The notes under the pieces: model-generated
Seen by the model: only the letters and a program-made list of their open reading frames with translations
What the model was told of the DNA's origin: nothing
The model's database searches: none
Shown: positions 24,021 to 36,652 of the stretch, one piece after another
Position numbering within the stretch: the stretch's first letter is position 1
How the letters are laid out: every line of letters starts with the position of its first letter
DNA from: Marsupella aquatica
Taxonomy: Eukaryota; Marchantiophyta
Direction of reading: 5' to 3'
DNA length: 64,000 nucleotides
Assembly (NCBI GenBank): GCA_973895155.1
Contig: OZ316892.1
Location: forward strand, 14,198,001 to 14,262,000
Program-made: the position numbers and the translations under genes

Positions 24021-27000
24021 ATGCTGTTAAAAGTTCCAACAAACATGCCAAAATTGGCTGCAAAGACTCTCCCACGATTCTGAGGTAGTCAGGATGTCAT
24101 GATACTCAGCACGAGCTTCTTCAGCTGCAAGGGCCACTAACCTCGTGAGGAGGGTCGACTTCCATGCAAACCAAAATAATGGAGCTGGATGATGCGGCAT
24201 CTTCTCCCTACCTCATCGAGACTGCCAAAGCCGGTAAGCTAGCAAGCATCAATGTTGGTCCATCCAGTGCCACCCTCGTCCATCAAGACTCGCCTCAACT
24301 AAGGGGTCTCAAACATCAAAGTTTGGCCCTTTGTGCCCCCTTGATTGGGTCTTTTTGTTTTGCCTCTGGAATCATGTCTTGGCTCATTTACCTCTACTAT
24401 CATGGCTCTGCGTTGGGGGCCTTTTGTTTTTCTGCATTTAAAATACTATCAAAATTTGATGTACTTTAACCTAGTAGTTAAGGTTACTGCCAGAAAATAA
24501 AAGTTATCTACTACCAAATTCACTGATCCAAAATTTCCAAAAAAAGTTATGTACTACCAAATCCATGATCCATAACTTTTGCCGTACAGATTGCAACACA
24601 GATTGGTCATATGCCGTACCAAATTCATGATCCATGAGTTTTTGCCATAAAGATTGGTCTGATGCCATGACCAAAAGTCACTCTAGAGGCTAGTGAAGAG
24701 AAAAACATTTTTACACAACCTTGTGAAAAAGCTATAGCCATTTGTTTATGACCAAAAGTCATTATCCGTGAATATTAAGCTTTGAGACACCCTACTAGTG
24801 CACCACAAAATCTGCCTTGCAAGCCTTGGCACCCTGGGATCTGTGAAACATTCAATCTGGATTTGTTTGTGACAGAAGCAGTCAAACTCTAAAACATGAT
24901 GCTTGGCTAACCCACCTGCTCAACCGTTAGTCGCACACTAAAATCTGATGCTTTGCTACCCCAACCTAATTTTTCTTTGACAGTTATTGAACTTAAAGTG
25001 TCCCTCATTGGGGTATAAAATGTGTCTCGTTGGGGTTTTTCATGTGCCTTATTGATGTTTATGCATATTTCCTGTGAGTTTGGGGGTTTCTTTTGACAGT
25101 GACTGAACTTGAAATGTGCCTTATTGGGGTTTATACATATTTCCTGTGAATTTGAAATTTCACTATACCCCCTAATGTATTAATAAACACAATTTTATTC
25201 TTCTGTTTCACTTTTATGGGTTTGATGCTCATGAGGCCCACCACTTAATCCTGTAAAACCCTCACAGTTTATCATAGAGGCTGGATCTGGCATTCCAATG
25301 ATCACACTCAGTCTTCCTAAACCACCTAACAGAAGTTACTCAGAAGTTTTCATAAGGAGATTCAAATACATATTTATTTAGTATTGCCCATAATGCCCTC
25401 AAACAGGGCATTAATACACTTTAATGCCTAAGAGGTTTTTATATTTAGTAAAAGTAGAAAACATTTTTCATAATGCCCCCATCCAAACCTGGACGATGCA
25501 TTCTTCTCCTTGGATGACACATATGCAACCACCCAATTGCATGAGATTCATGTGCATCGTGAGGATGGGTGAATTTTGAATAGTCTTATTAGGAGATACA
25601 GTAGTCACAAATATAATTACAATAAGATATTGATATGCTAGACAAATTTAAATCAAATGCACATAGAAGAAAAGTTTTAAGCCAAACAAATACATTTATC
25701 CACTTCAGGGGTAGAGGTGGTTGTCTAGAAATTGGGTTTCTTCAATAAAACCAACTTTAAACAAATTTAAACTATTTAAAAATCAGAGCACTAGGTGTTT
25801 TTACCAGACTTACCAAACTACACTATTTTTTTTATAGAAAAGAATCTATCATTTCTGTTTAAGTTTATTCTATTGCATCTGGTGATAATTTCAAAATCAA
25901 GTATCATTTTACTACTCCTTAAAAATATGATGTAACCATGGTTAAAGGAGCCACAATTTGATAAATGTGTTTAATAGCAACTAATGCAAAACCTTCTTCT
26001 TCACATTAACATGAGGGTAAATCTATGGTTCTTTGAAATTGAACTCTCCTTGGATCCAAAAGTTCTTAAGTTTCTCTTTGACAACAAATTTCACTCACTT
26101 TAGAGTGTGCTCAATCTTTAAGTGATCCAATCAAATGTGGTCCATTTGAGATTTCTAGAGGTGGGGACTAGCGTACCTCGGCAAAGGCTTGCCGCCTTAG
26201 AGTACATCCATGTCACACTTGCAGATTTACTTAAAGCACTAGATGTGGACCACTAGCTTATCACACCATATTCATCTCTTAGCTTTTCCTTTTTCTCGAT
26301 AATTGGGGTTTACTTTTGCTATCCAGAACTCTTTTTCCTCGATAGTTGGTGTGTGGGTATCCAGAACTCTTTTGTTTTTACTCCATTGTACTTTATTTTG
26401 ACGTGAAATATACTTGTGAACCTCCAAACAAAACGTTTTCTCTTCATCAACCAAAAGATGGATTTTCCCTTTCAATGGACCTGGAGGCCCAGCAGAGGTA
26501 CCATTTAGAGTCAGGAGTTCTTATAACATGATTCACATATCATTGTTATAAGAACTCCCTACACTCCTTATAATCAAGCCTGACACTCCTCACAATGCTT
26601 GTAAGGTGATTGGATTACTTTGAACCAAATGTTAAAGCAAGATGTTCTATGATTGTGGTGTGTCTAACCGTGTAGCCAAGTGCAGTTGACTACAATTGCC
26701 GTGTCAAGTGAACCGTTTGCCGTGCAGCTGCAACACAATATGAAGTGTCATAATTAGAACTTGTAGACATCTTGTAGACATGGCATACACATAGTTAGAG
26801 GACTACGGCTTAAAGCAAATCGTGGCAACACAAGAAAATGTCAAGAAATAATCCTAAAATTCTAAAAATTCTAAAAATTCCTTTGACTTTTTTTATATAA
26901 TATTTACATTATCTTCAAAAAAGCAATGAGGTTGGGGAAGCTAGGGGCGCTTGCGTGCTTAAGTGCGTCGTAAGCTTGTCCCTTTGTAGTGTGAATACAA

Positions 27001-27610
27001 TAGCCACAATTTGTTCAACCAAGCTAGGAGGCCACACTATGGCATCTGCACATTCCAATGCAGCTATAAGATACTGCATTTGTAGGTTGAATACAATAAT
27101 CACAATGTATTCATATATTTAACTTGGGAGACGCTAGTGTGCTCCATTGCAAACCAGGTGCTATGGTGCGTGGGGGATCCATGCACTACTCAATTACCTT
27201 TTGATGTTACTACACAAGACCAACCACATTGTTATCAGGTTCCATAGTTGGCGTGAACTCTCTGGTGAACCCTTTGGTAAGAACATTGTTGTGGGGAGTG
27301 GGCCCTTGAGGTCCACTCCAAGAGAATCTGAAACTTTGGGTTCACTCAGATAGAATAATTCAGTTTGTCTGTTAGACATAATTTTTTGTTTGGAAGTCCA
27401 CTGAGCATATATATAGATCTCTTGTTTTGACCCTTTTTAGTAAAGTGGTACTTTTTGTTTTACTTTTACTTTGTTTGCTCGTTTCCAATAAGTGGCTGTT
27501 TTCTTTTCTTTATACCCTATTCTACTTTGTTTGGTTCTTTCTAGTAAACAACTTTTAATTATGTTGCCACAAAAAGATGTTCTAATTGACAATTGTGCCA
27601 CAATTTTTTT
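24021..27610. other. AT-rich intergenic, no gene seen
   Basis: No recognisable protein or RNA. Short repeated phrases, such as the AACTTTTGCCATACAG / AAGATTGGTC type near 24570-24660 and the GTGCCTTATTGGGG type near 25010-25130, suggest decayed repeats. Confidence 0.5.
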
Positions 27611-27611
27611 T

Positions 27612-27697
27612 GTATTTACAAATATGTCAGGGTTTCATATAATGATGGACTATAACTTTCATATATGGACTATAACCCTGACATGTTTGTAAATAAG
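27612..27697. repeat. Inverted repeat with ~22-bp arms (hairpin or MITE-like)
   Basis: TATTTACAAATATGTCAGGG on the left is matched by CCCTGACATGTTTGTAAATA on the right with one mismatch, around a loop of about 40 bp. The loop itself contains GGACTATAA twice. It could be the core of a small foldback transposon, but no clear target duplication was seen. Confidence 0.75.
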
Positions 27698-27699
27698 AT

Positions 27700-28125
27700 A
27701 AAAATATTGGCAATATTGTGTATTCAATTAGTTCGTGGACCCCTTGGCTAATTGACAGCATGGTTATCACAAGCAATTGTCAAAATCAAGCCTTTTCGTT
27801 ACTTACATGAGTCACGTTCTCAAGCTACTAGAGTCATAATTCAATTGTGGCAAGTCCATTTCCAATTTATTAGATGAATGTGTGATCAAATGAATTGTAT
27901 CAGTTGGTTGAGTTCAAGTTGGGATCATGGCTAGCAGATTACCTTAATTGCAAAGAGCCAGAAATCTGACTCCAGGTGCCAATTACCCTTTTAACCACAG
28001 ATATGGGTAACCCAGAGCCCGCATTTCCAAGTGCATCCAACACTTAAAACAGCGGGCAGCACAGTAGCGCCTCCCTTCAACTCTTAGATTTGCATTGAAA
28101 GCAACGCTTATTGTCAACCATCAGA
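27700..28125. other. AT-rich intergenic, no gene seen
   Basis: Nothing recognisable on either strand. Confidence 0.5.
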
Positions 28126-28129
28126 TCAG

Positions 28130-28600
28130 ATCTATGGCTCAAATTGTAGGTCTCGTTGAGATCTACGTCTGTGAAAAAAAGCAGGCAAAATGGTTGGATA
28201 TTTTGTGAGAAATAACAAAAAAAAACAAACGGGGCAATCTGATTGGCCGAATTTGAAATTTGAATTTCAGGGGGAAGGGTCGATCTGAGCCATCTCCATT
28301 TCTTGTCTCCGGAAATCTCGTCCGTCCATCATAATGGCCAATCTATGGCTCAAAAGAAAGATCTCAAAGAGATCTATGGATGGGTCCTCTCCGTTTTGTA
28401 AATGAGTTAATATTTTTCAAATGAAAAATAAAACAAATCCAAGCCTTCCTAACCGTGGATTTTGTTGATTTTACAATCTTTGCCGTCCATTTTGTAATGT
28501 CTCTAGAAATCTTATTCATCCATGTTAGAAGGCGATCTAGGGTGCAAAAGAAAGATCTCAATGAGATCTACGACTGGGTTTTTTTTGTTTTGAGAATGAG
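28130..28600. repeat. Degenerate ~200-bp repeat, each copy with a short palindrome
   Basis: Three related blocks carry GATCTATGGCTCAAA-like text followed by a palindrome: GGTCTCGTTGAGATCT near 28151, AGATCTCAAAGAGATCT at 28359-28375, and AGATCTCAATGAGATCT at 28553-28569. Spacing is about 195-210 bp. Sequence between the palindromes is only loosely conserved. Confidence 0.65.
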
Positions 28601-31600
28601 TAAATAGTTTTGAGTATAAAATTCGGTGAACTTTCAAGATTCCAGCCATTCCTCCTCGGTCCCCAATCATGGGTTTCTATGTGCTCTTCCCAGCATTAAT
28701 GGCCGTACAATACAAGAGGTCCTTATACACTGGGAGTTGCGGTTTAACAAGGAAGTTATCAAGTTAGTTATTAGCCATTATTTTTTATATGAAAAATATT
28801 TTTTAAAAATCTTTGAATTTAAATTTTAAGGGAAATGTAACTAAAACAGTTACATAGTGATAGTTTTAACCGTCTTGTATTTTGCATTTCTAACTTTATT
28901 ACTTCTCTTTTTACGGCATGGCGTCCCAAAATTTACACATAAATTGACGCAAACACGAATGAAAATTGTAAGTTTTATTCACAAAACTGACAAGTCTTGT
29001 TTGTTGCGGTTGTTGTTGACGTGGCACGCTCTGGTGCCAAGAATTTTGGAAGGGACCTCTAGTGGGGTCCGGAAATATTTGTTTTTACAATGTGCTTAAA
29101 AGTTGTACTTGAATGGGTACTTTTTTGTTTTCCTCTATTGTTCTTTGTTTTGCCTTTTCACTAGATTGGTAAGTTTAATGGACCCCCTTGGGAAGCTCCT
29201 TCCAAAATCCGTGGAAGCGCATGCTCCCAGATCAACACTATTGGTCACAAACAAGAAGGGTTCGTTATACAAAAGGTACCAAACAAGACTATGTGTGTTT
29301 GAGCTAGACAAGAAAAATAATATTTAGACCTTGTAATTGTACAAAAAATAGAAAACTGAAAAGTAACTTTCAAATAAACAAAGAAAGGGGTGAAAATGAA
29401 ATAACCTTTGGATGGATCGTGATTGATATATCAGTGTTTTCCAATAGATTGTAGGAGTTTTCTATTTAATTAACAATTTTTGGAATAAGCATGGTAAAAA
29501 GAAACTCTTCAACTACTGTAATATTTACCAAGGTAATGTCACAAACCCTTTGGCTACTATGGACAAAAGAACACCAAGGGAACATAAGAAACCTTACAAT
29601 TACTATGGATAAAAGAATACCAAAAGAATGTAAGAAACTCTTTGGCTTCTATAACACATTTTGCATGGCCTCTAAGGACATTTGAGTACCAAGGGAAAGT
29701 TTGCATGGACTACTACCATGAAAAATCTACTCTTTTTTCCCCTCATCTCCATATTCAAAGCTATGCCAATATGCAAGGCTTCATTTGCTCTAACTTAGCA
29801 GTTGAATAACATCAAACTTAAACAACCAAGGGGTCCTCCAGCTAATTTTCTTTGCATCCATTGTTCTTTGTTTGGCCTTTTTTCTTCTTGACTGTGATTC
29901 GCTCAGAGAGTACATTGGGCAAAGGTATAGTAAGACACTACCCAATGAGATACTGTAATAACATTTACAAGCTTGAATGCTCTTTCTTTGAATGTTAAAA
30001 GGGATAAGCCAAAAGAAGGCTTGCAAATGAGCCAAAAGTTTCATGGGCTCGTCCCATAAAAAGAAAAAAAAGAAAAAAAAGAGAACCAATGTTGTTCCCT
30101 TCATCTTTGCCCCCATTTGTGTTTTTGGTTTTCATTTTAGTTTTGTCCTTATTAGTTTATCTTTATCTATAATTAAGGTCTAGAGAGGCTTCATTCCAGA
30201 AGCCTAATCTGTAAGGTTTCCACTTTTTCACCACATTGGCCAATGTAGACTCTGTGAAGGAGAAGATGCTCAAATATTATTTATCTGATTTTTTGGAATC
30301 TCCCTGGAATATTTTACTGACCATCAGATCTTACTAGATTTAAGGATGTCCATTAGATTCTGTCCAATAGGCCTGTGAAGAGGTGGAATTTGGCAAAATT
30401 TTGTCACTAAAAAAAGGGTGCTTTACAGGTAAAATTAGTTAAAATAAAGGCTGGTCTAGACACCAACTTTACCTCATGTTTTCGCTTTAAAAGTAAGATT
30501 AATTTTATCTTTGTCTGTACTTAAAGTTTCACTCTAGAAGTCTAGATACAACTGTACCTGATTTTCGCGCTTTCTAAGTAAGATGTTTACTGAACGGTAC
30601 TTGTACTTACTGTACTTACAATATTCTGCAGGAAGAGTTCGTTTGAACTGTGACGAAGATTCGCTCCAGTCCTGTTTGAAGTAGCATGAAGTCATGAACG
30701 GTCGCTGCGAAGGTTGTATCTGTTTCCTCGATTGCAGCCAGCATCCGCTCCGACGTACTCTGTCGACCCATGTTTTATTCCTTTCGAGAATTCTGCAATT
30801 CAGGTTGTCAGCCGCAGGGATCCTGTGTACGCCCATTTACTCTGAAATCATTCGACTCGAGCGGCGTTCTCTTCGTCAATCGACCACATTTGGGTTCTTG
30901 GTTGCTTTGCGGTAGTGAAGGTTTTATGCCTTTCAAATTCTTCGGCTAACCAGTTCTGCGATCCCGGTGGACACCGAATCCAAAGCCTGCTGCATCGACA
31001 CTCGGCTGGGTTCTTGCGTTTCGACGATTGACGGTCCGCATTCTTTGCCATGGATCGCACCCATCGAGGACCATTTGAGCGGGCAATCTCCGTCGGCTTT
31101 GACGAGTTGGCTTCGGAGCTTCTGAGCTGCATCGAGCCATTCGTTTATCCTGGTGCATAGGCTCGGCCAGTTTTGTTTATATTCCGGTAGTCGTACCAGA
31201 CCTATGCTGTTTGCTGTTTTGTCCAGATTTTCGGTTCTCAGGGCTGAGTGTTCTGGTCGTTCTCTGCTATGGTATCCCCTGTGTCTTTCTCGCCTGAAAT
31301 GACTGCATTTTGAATTACCACCCGTTCCAGTACTGTCCGGTCAATCGTTTAGGCCGGCTGATTTGGTTGAAAGTTTAAATTGCAACCTATTCAACCTCTG
31401 AAGCGTTTACGAAGTGTTTCGATTGCGCAATTGAACACTCTGTTTCAGAATTTTATTACGTATCATGAGCCGAGATTGTGAATCAAGGGTTCTTGTCTGA
31501 CCTCGCTCTGAGGTGACTGAAAGTTGTCCCTCTCAATGTGCTGAGAACACAGGCATGGTACGTTTGGAAGGAGGAAGCCGTGCCCGGAGGACCTCATATT

Positions 31601-31628
31601 AGCGACTCTAAGGTTAAGAGAATCCGAG
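28601..31628. other. Intergenic; last ~1 kb is the probable KASH-gene promoter/5' UTR
   Basis: 28.6-30.6 kb is AT-rich without recognisable genes. From about 30.6 kb the base composition becomes more balanced, as in gene neighbourhoods here. This probably marks the promoter and leader of the gene starting at 31629. Short frames on both strands at 30534-31158 overlap each other and have no recognisable product. Confidence 0.5.
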
Positions 31629-34600
31629 ATGAGAGAAAAGGAGGCAGGACCTAGCCCGGGCGCACCATACATGAGTCCGCTAGTGAAGCAGGACCTGGCC
31701 AGACTTGATAAGGACGGCGAGAGTAGGCGCAGTGCAATGAACTCTTTGAAGCAATTTGTCGAGAATCTAGACCCTGGTTCGATGCCTCGCTTTCTCGCTC
31801 AGGTGGGTTCATTTCTACACCACAATGTTTTTGCTATGTATGAAGTGTTCGACAGGCGGGACTCAAATATCCTCCTTGCATGTAAATGCGTAGGAGGGAC
31901 CCCGCAGAGAGCTTCTTTGCAATGGAGAGCTTGAGAACTGAGATTTCTGATCCTGATGTTTTAGATGAGGGAATGGCATTCATAATGTCTATTGCACAGC
32001 ACAGTTAGTAGCGGTCACTCGTGAGCACTGATGGAAATGACGCGAGGGCTTTGTTTTTTAGGTTTCTGAAACCCGAGACCAAGGGGGATCGCGATCTTAC
32101 GCTATCTCGCTCTACGAAGAAGTGGCGCGCGTCCATGGAAAATTAATTATTCCTCACATTTCACGTGTTATGGCCACTGTCACACGGTCTCTGTCGTCGA
32201 GCGGAAGTTCACCCCAACTTCACCAGGCTTGTGCCAAAGTGGTTTCTGCCGTTGCTAGGTTTTCAGTTGAAGAGGGCTCGCCTGAGCAAGTAGACAGGAT
32301 TTTACGGGATCTCTGCGATCCGCTCTTAAGTGTACTTGCTGGAAAGTTGGAGCCTCTTGCAGCTGGTGCAGCAGTATGTTTACAGGCATTGGTGGAGTGC
32401 GAGAAGTGGAAGTATGCGTCTGATGAGATTGTTAACGAAACCTGTCTGAGAACCACGGTTGCCCTGGGGGAAAAGGTTACACGTACCGTCGCCCATATGC
32501 AACTTGCTCGATCTCTGGCCACTACGAATCCATCCTTCTTTGACGGTTATGGAGTAGCTTTGCTGAGGTCTGGATCCGAGGTTCTTCGTCAAACATCGGC
32601 TTCTGGTACCTGGCAGCAAAAAGCTTGTGCGGCACGCCTTTTGCAGGCTGTGCTGCCCATTGTGGATAAAGCAACTCTTGCTTCAGAGTTGGAACATATT
32701 GTCGAAGCCTTGGATGACTGCAAACACGATCGGATGGCCCACGTACGGGCGGCAGTCAGTGAAGCTCTGAAAACTGCAAAGGTGCTCTCATCACATGACG
32801 GTCGCGTCAGTAGTGACGGTGAGTTTGAATTTTCGGAAATAGCAAATCTCAGCTGTTCGCCATTTGATAAGAACAGTGTCAAAAAGCTTTTCATCAAAAA
32901 CGAGGCGTGATTGGCTGGTCGGAAGATAGCTTGACCGCTGGTGCCTCGCAGAGAACTCTCTTTTGAATTCTCGAAAATATCTGATGTCATCTTCCGTCAT
33001 GCATGGTCTCCTTCCTTAGTATCGTTTCGGTCGATGATCTGGATGTTTATATACATTTTAGCGATGATTTGAAGTCCTTGCCGAGGAGATTTTTCCATCA
33101 AGCAATCTGAATGTGAATGCAGGACTCTCGTGTGATTCTCGTCCGTCATCCGGCGTTTCATCCCATTCTGGTCAAGGTGGAAAGCATGGTCGCCTCAAAC
33201 CGAACACGCCAGGGAGCAGCAATTCTCACCCTTCGCTGCGGGGTGACACGATGGGATGCAATCAGCAATCAAGTGATACTGGTCAGTACCAGTAACATCG
33301 CCGATTTATCTTTCTCCTTTCCGTACGAGGCATCGCTCCTATCGTGAATTGTGGTTATTTGTGCAGAGCCATTTGTTCTCTGTCAAATCGTCATTTTCTT
33401 TTCTAAACAATGTGTCACAGATTGAACAACATCACATCTTTTATTGTTCACTTTATAGCATGCTGAATTAATGAATATAGCCTACAGGCGTCTTCATGTC
33501 TTTCAGGATAGTTCTTGGATGAAGAGAGGGTTTGCCATCCATGATAGCGATTGCACAACGCACATAGGTATATGGGTGGTTATATTGAAACTAGGGGCTA
33601 TTGCTTGTCAATATTGTTCGGGGCTTGGGACTCCTGTAATTTCTTTTTTTTGATGATGTGATTGTAGCAGATGGAAGCTATTTTGTGATGATTCCTAGTA
33701 GAAGAGAAGGAAGGGCCAACACTTATTCAAAAAACTCTGCCATCACAGCCCACCAAAAGCAGGAAGGATCGGATTTTCTACTAGAAGAAGTCTCTTCTAA
33801 TGGCACCATGCTCGACATCGAAGTCGAGACTGATATCGATTCCAGTCAAGCTCTCCCAACCAATGAGAGCAGGTACAATGAAGGTGGCGATACACGTAAT
33901 GACAACTTGGGTTCGGTGTCCAGTAGCAGGTTTTCGCACAGGCAGACGTCACCTATTGGAACTACCAGGCAGAGAGTCTGCAAACTTGAAGGAAGTGCGG
34001 CTGACAGCAGGAACCAGTCTGTTGGTCTTCATATTAATGGTGTGGGTGGATACCTCCATGCTACTTCAGGAGTATGTGTGGGTCATGATTGTAAGGAAAA
34101 TTTGGATTTTTTGAGTGAGCGGCAGTCGAGGCAAAGTTCCCTACCGAATTTACGGAATCCGGCAGACGTCTCTGGTCCCCAGGTAGTCACTCTTTTTTTC
34201 TAACGGCATCAGCTGGCTTGAAGCTAGGGAAGTACGAGTGCTGTTGCATAAGAGGCTTAGCCCTTTGATGCTATTTTGATTTCTGACCGCCGATTGAAGA
34301 TAAACAGATTCTGAGGTGCCTTTAATGTCTTGCGAAAGACAGTATGCGTCTGTTGATTTGATGAGATAAAAAATTGGACTAGACTTGTTTTTACATTGAA
34401 CGCGCCCATGAGCCCCTGTTGTAGCCCTGAGGCCGTAGATCCCGTACACTGGACGCAAAGAGTAGAGAAGGAATGTGCCATCATGCAAGGTCTTAACATA
34501 CGATAGAGGCTGTAGAAATATAATGTTGCTCACGCCAGAACTAAAACGGCAGACTCAGGTCACTGCCAGAGATTGCTTTTCTGTTGTAGGGGATTCTAAT

Positions 34601-35554
34601 CTGCCGTCTGATTCTCAGTATCAATTGATTGATAAAGTTTTCTCAGATATTTTTTGCCAGTTTACTGTGCAGAGGCAAAGAGCGCTCATCACAGGAGAGG
34701 ATTTCCTTCCATTCAGCACTCCCAGGCGCTTGGTTCGCTCCCTGCAGTCCAACTTATCAAGTCCCCTTTGTTCTAGCCCCCCAAAGAACAAGTTCAGCAA
34801 ATCCTTACGCGGAGGAAATATGGCAAACATGGCCGATATGGACTTGGACTGCAGTAGCGAGGCTGCGTGGAGTGTGCGAGATAACCCAATTGCCTCAGAT
34901 GAGTCCCTTAAGACTGACAGTGAAGGGGATGACAGAGAGCAGCAGGGAAATGCTGGCAAGCAGATATTAACCAATTTAGGCACAAGACATAGCTTAACAG
35001 GATTTGACTCAAAGGTTGGGCCTAGTAAAGATTGTGGAAAGCCCTCATCTGCAAGTTTAATTGCCGCGGAATCTCTTTTCTGTTTTGGCACGACGAAGGG
35101 TACGCAGCATAAGTCCTTTACGGATAATGCAGAAGTTTTGAATGATGAGTTGGATCATAAGATACGTCATTTCTGTGTCTCTCCTGCACAATGTCAGGGG
35201 GTTTTACCGAGAATGGTTGACGAACATTGTCCCTCTCAGTGTACTTGTGGTGGAAAAACTTTTAGCGGAGAACATTTCATTGAAGGTGGAGATCACCTGG
35301 TGGCAAGGGATGAACATGATTGCGAAATGTTTTCGACTAGTGAAAATGAAAAGGACAGTAGAGTCAGAGCACTGTGGAAAGGCTTCCAGCACTGCCTCCG
35401 GTATGTTTGTGGGAAATTTTTTAGAAGCTTGCAAGTCTGTACAGAAGCTCTCCTAACCGGATTTTTACTTTGCATATTGGCAGTTGCATTTGCTATGATG
35501 ATGTCAAAAATTTCATCATCACATTTGGACCGTCCTGGATTAATTCCCAGTTGA
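31629..35554 (+). CDS. SINE1: SINE1-type ARM-repeat/KASH nuclear-envelope protein
   Basis: Plant SINE proteins sit in the outer nuclear membrane, bind SUN proteins through a C-terminal KASH tail and link the nucleus to actin through N-terminal armadillo repeats. Exons: 31629-31802, 32062-32818, 33123-33281, 33671-34182 and about 34559-35554, in phase, giving ~865 aa. The first ~310 residues align with Arabidopsis SINE1: LVKQDLARLDKDGESRRSAM, then IPHISRVMATVTRSLSSS, QACAKVVSAVARF, LCDPLLSVL and KWKYASDEIVNETC. The middle is long, Ser/Asp-rich and probably disordered. Near the end LLTGFLLCILAVAFAMMM is a single membrane span followed by a 16-residue tail ending LIPS. The protein is longer than Arabidopsis SINE1 (~600 aa). 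The last acceptor could also be at 34490, which adds 23 residues in frame. Confidence 0.85.
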
Positions 35555-36640
35555 AGGTGATTCAAAAGTGGGAATATTACCAGCCTTCATCTGTGAGGTG
35601 AATCGAATGTCATTGAAGTCCCAAATATTGAAAGTCACGAGCGAGTCTTGTACAAAGAATCTATGGCTGAAAAATGAGAAACGAAAATCAAACTGTCCGT
35701 CTTAAAGTTGTATGCAGTGGGCAGCAGCTTCTCTGTTTTCCGTCTACAATTTGACTCACTGGCTGTACAAATTTGGTTTGCGTTTCATCTGAGGTGAGAA
35801 TTTTTGAGTCTAGCCATCAAGCGTGCAAATTAAGCTGTGATTTCACTTGGACAGTCAGTCAGGTTTTATGCTAAGGTTTCTTGAACTCAACATAAGCCTG
35901 TACTTGAAGGCGCTTTTTGCATGTGCTATCGGTGAGCCCATTTCTGATGTAAACTCTGAGAGTTTCAGGGTTCAGCATAGTCATGATAGCCTACCAAAGC
36001 AAAATCTAAGGAACGGCAGGAACTTAGTCCTTTTTCAAACTGGTATGGAGCCAAGCATCCTCTAGTCAAGGCTGAAGCATTCCTTAATTACACCTACTGT
36101 AGGTGGAGTCCAAATAGCCACAACGTAAGGGCTGTACCTGCTATTTAAGGTTAGCACCGACCTTAGCCTTCTCTCGTCAATCCAATGCAGCAATTGTTGT
36201 CTATGCATGGGAAGTTGCAACGAAGGCACCTGCTTCATCTCAAAATAGGTACCATATGCTAACTCTTCAAAATATACACACCAACTACTGCTCAGGAACT
36301 ACCGTAAGGCTTCCATAAACTCCAGCTTTCCCAAATTCTATGTGGGCTCGTTGGAAGCTCTCTGGGTAGAAACTGGCATAAACTTCAAATCCTATTATCC
36401 TTGAAAAGTATATATACACGCTTTTTATATACAAAGGGACCAATCAGAGTACAAATGAACAAACAAAAGAGGGCCCAAGTGGACAAAACCAATCGAAAAA
36501 GAAGTGAGCAAAAGGGAACCACTAAACACCAAGAAAGAGGAACTAAAAGTAAGAAATGAGCAATAGGGAACCCTTAAAAACCAAGAAAGAGAGACTAAAA
36601 CTAACCCAAGTGGACCGAGGTCCTCATCATTCCTAGCAAA
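35555..36640. other. Intergenic / 3' UTR, no gene seen
   Basis: Probably the 3' UTR of the KASH gene, then spacer. From about 36400 the sequence may belong to the 3' end of the minus-strand LINE-like fragment, because short A-rich phrases such as CCAAGAAAGAG recur there. Confidence 0.5.
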
Positions 36641-36652
36641 TGTGGCAAAAAG

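Noticed and set aside
34621-35091. 156-codon minus-strand frame
   Set aside because: Antisense shadow of the last exon of the KASH-protein gene.
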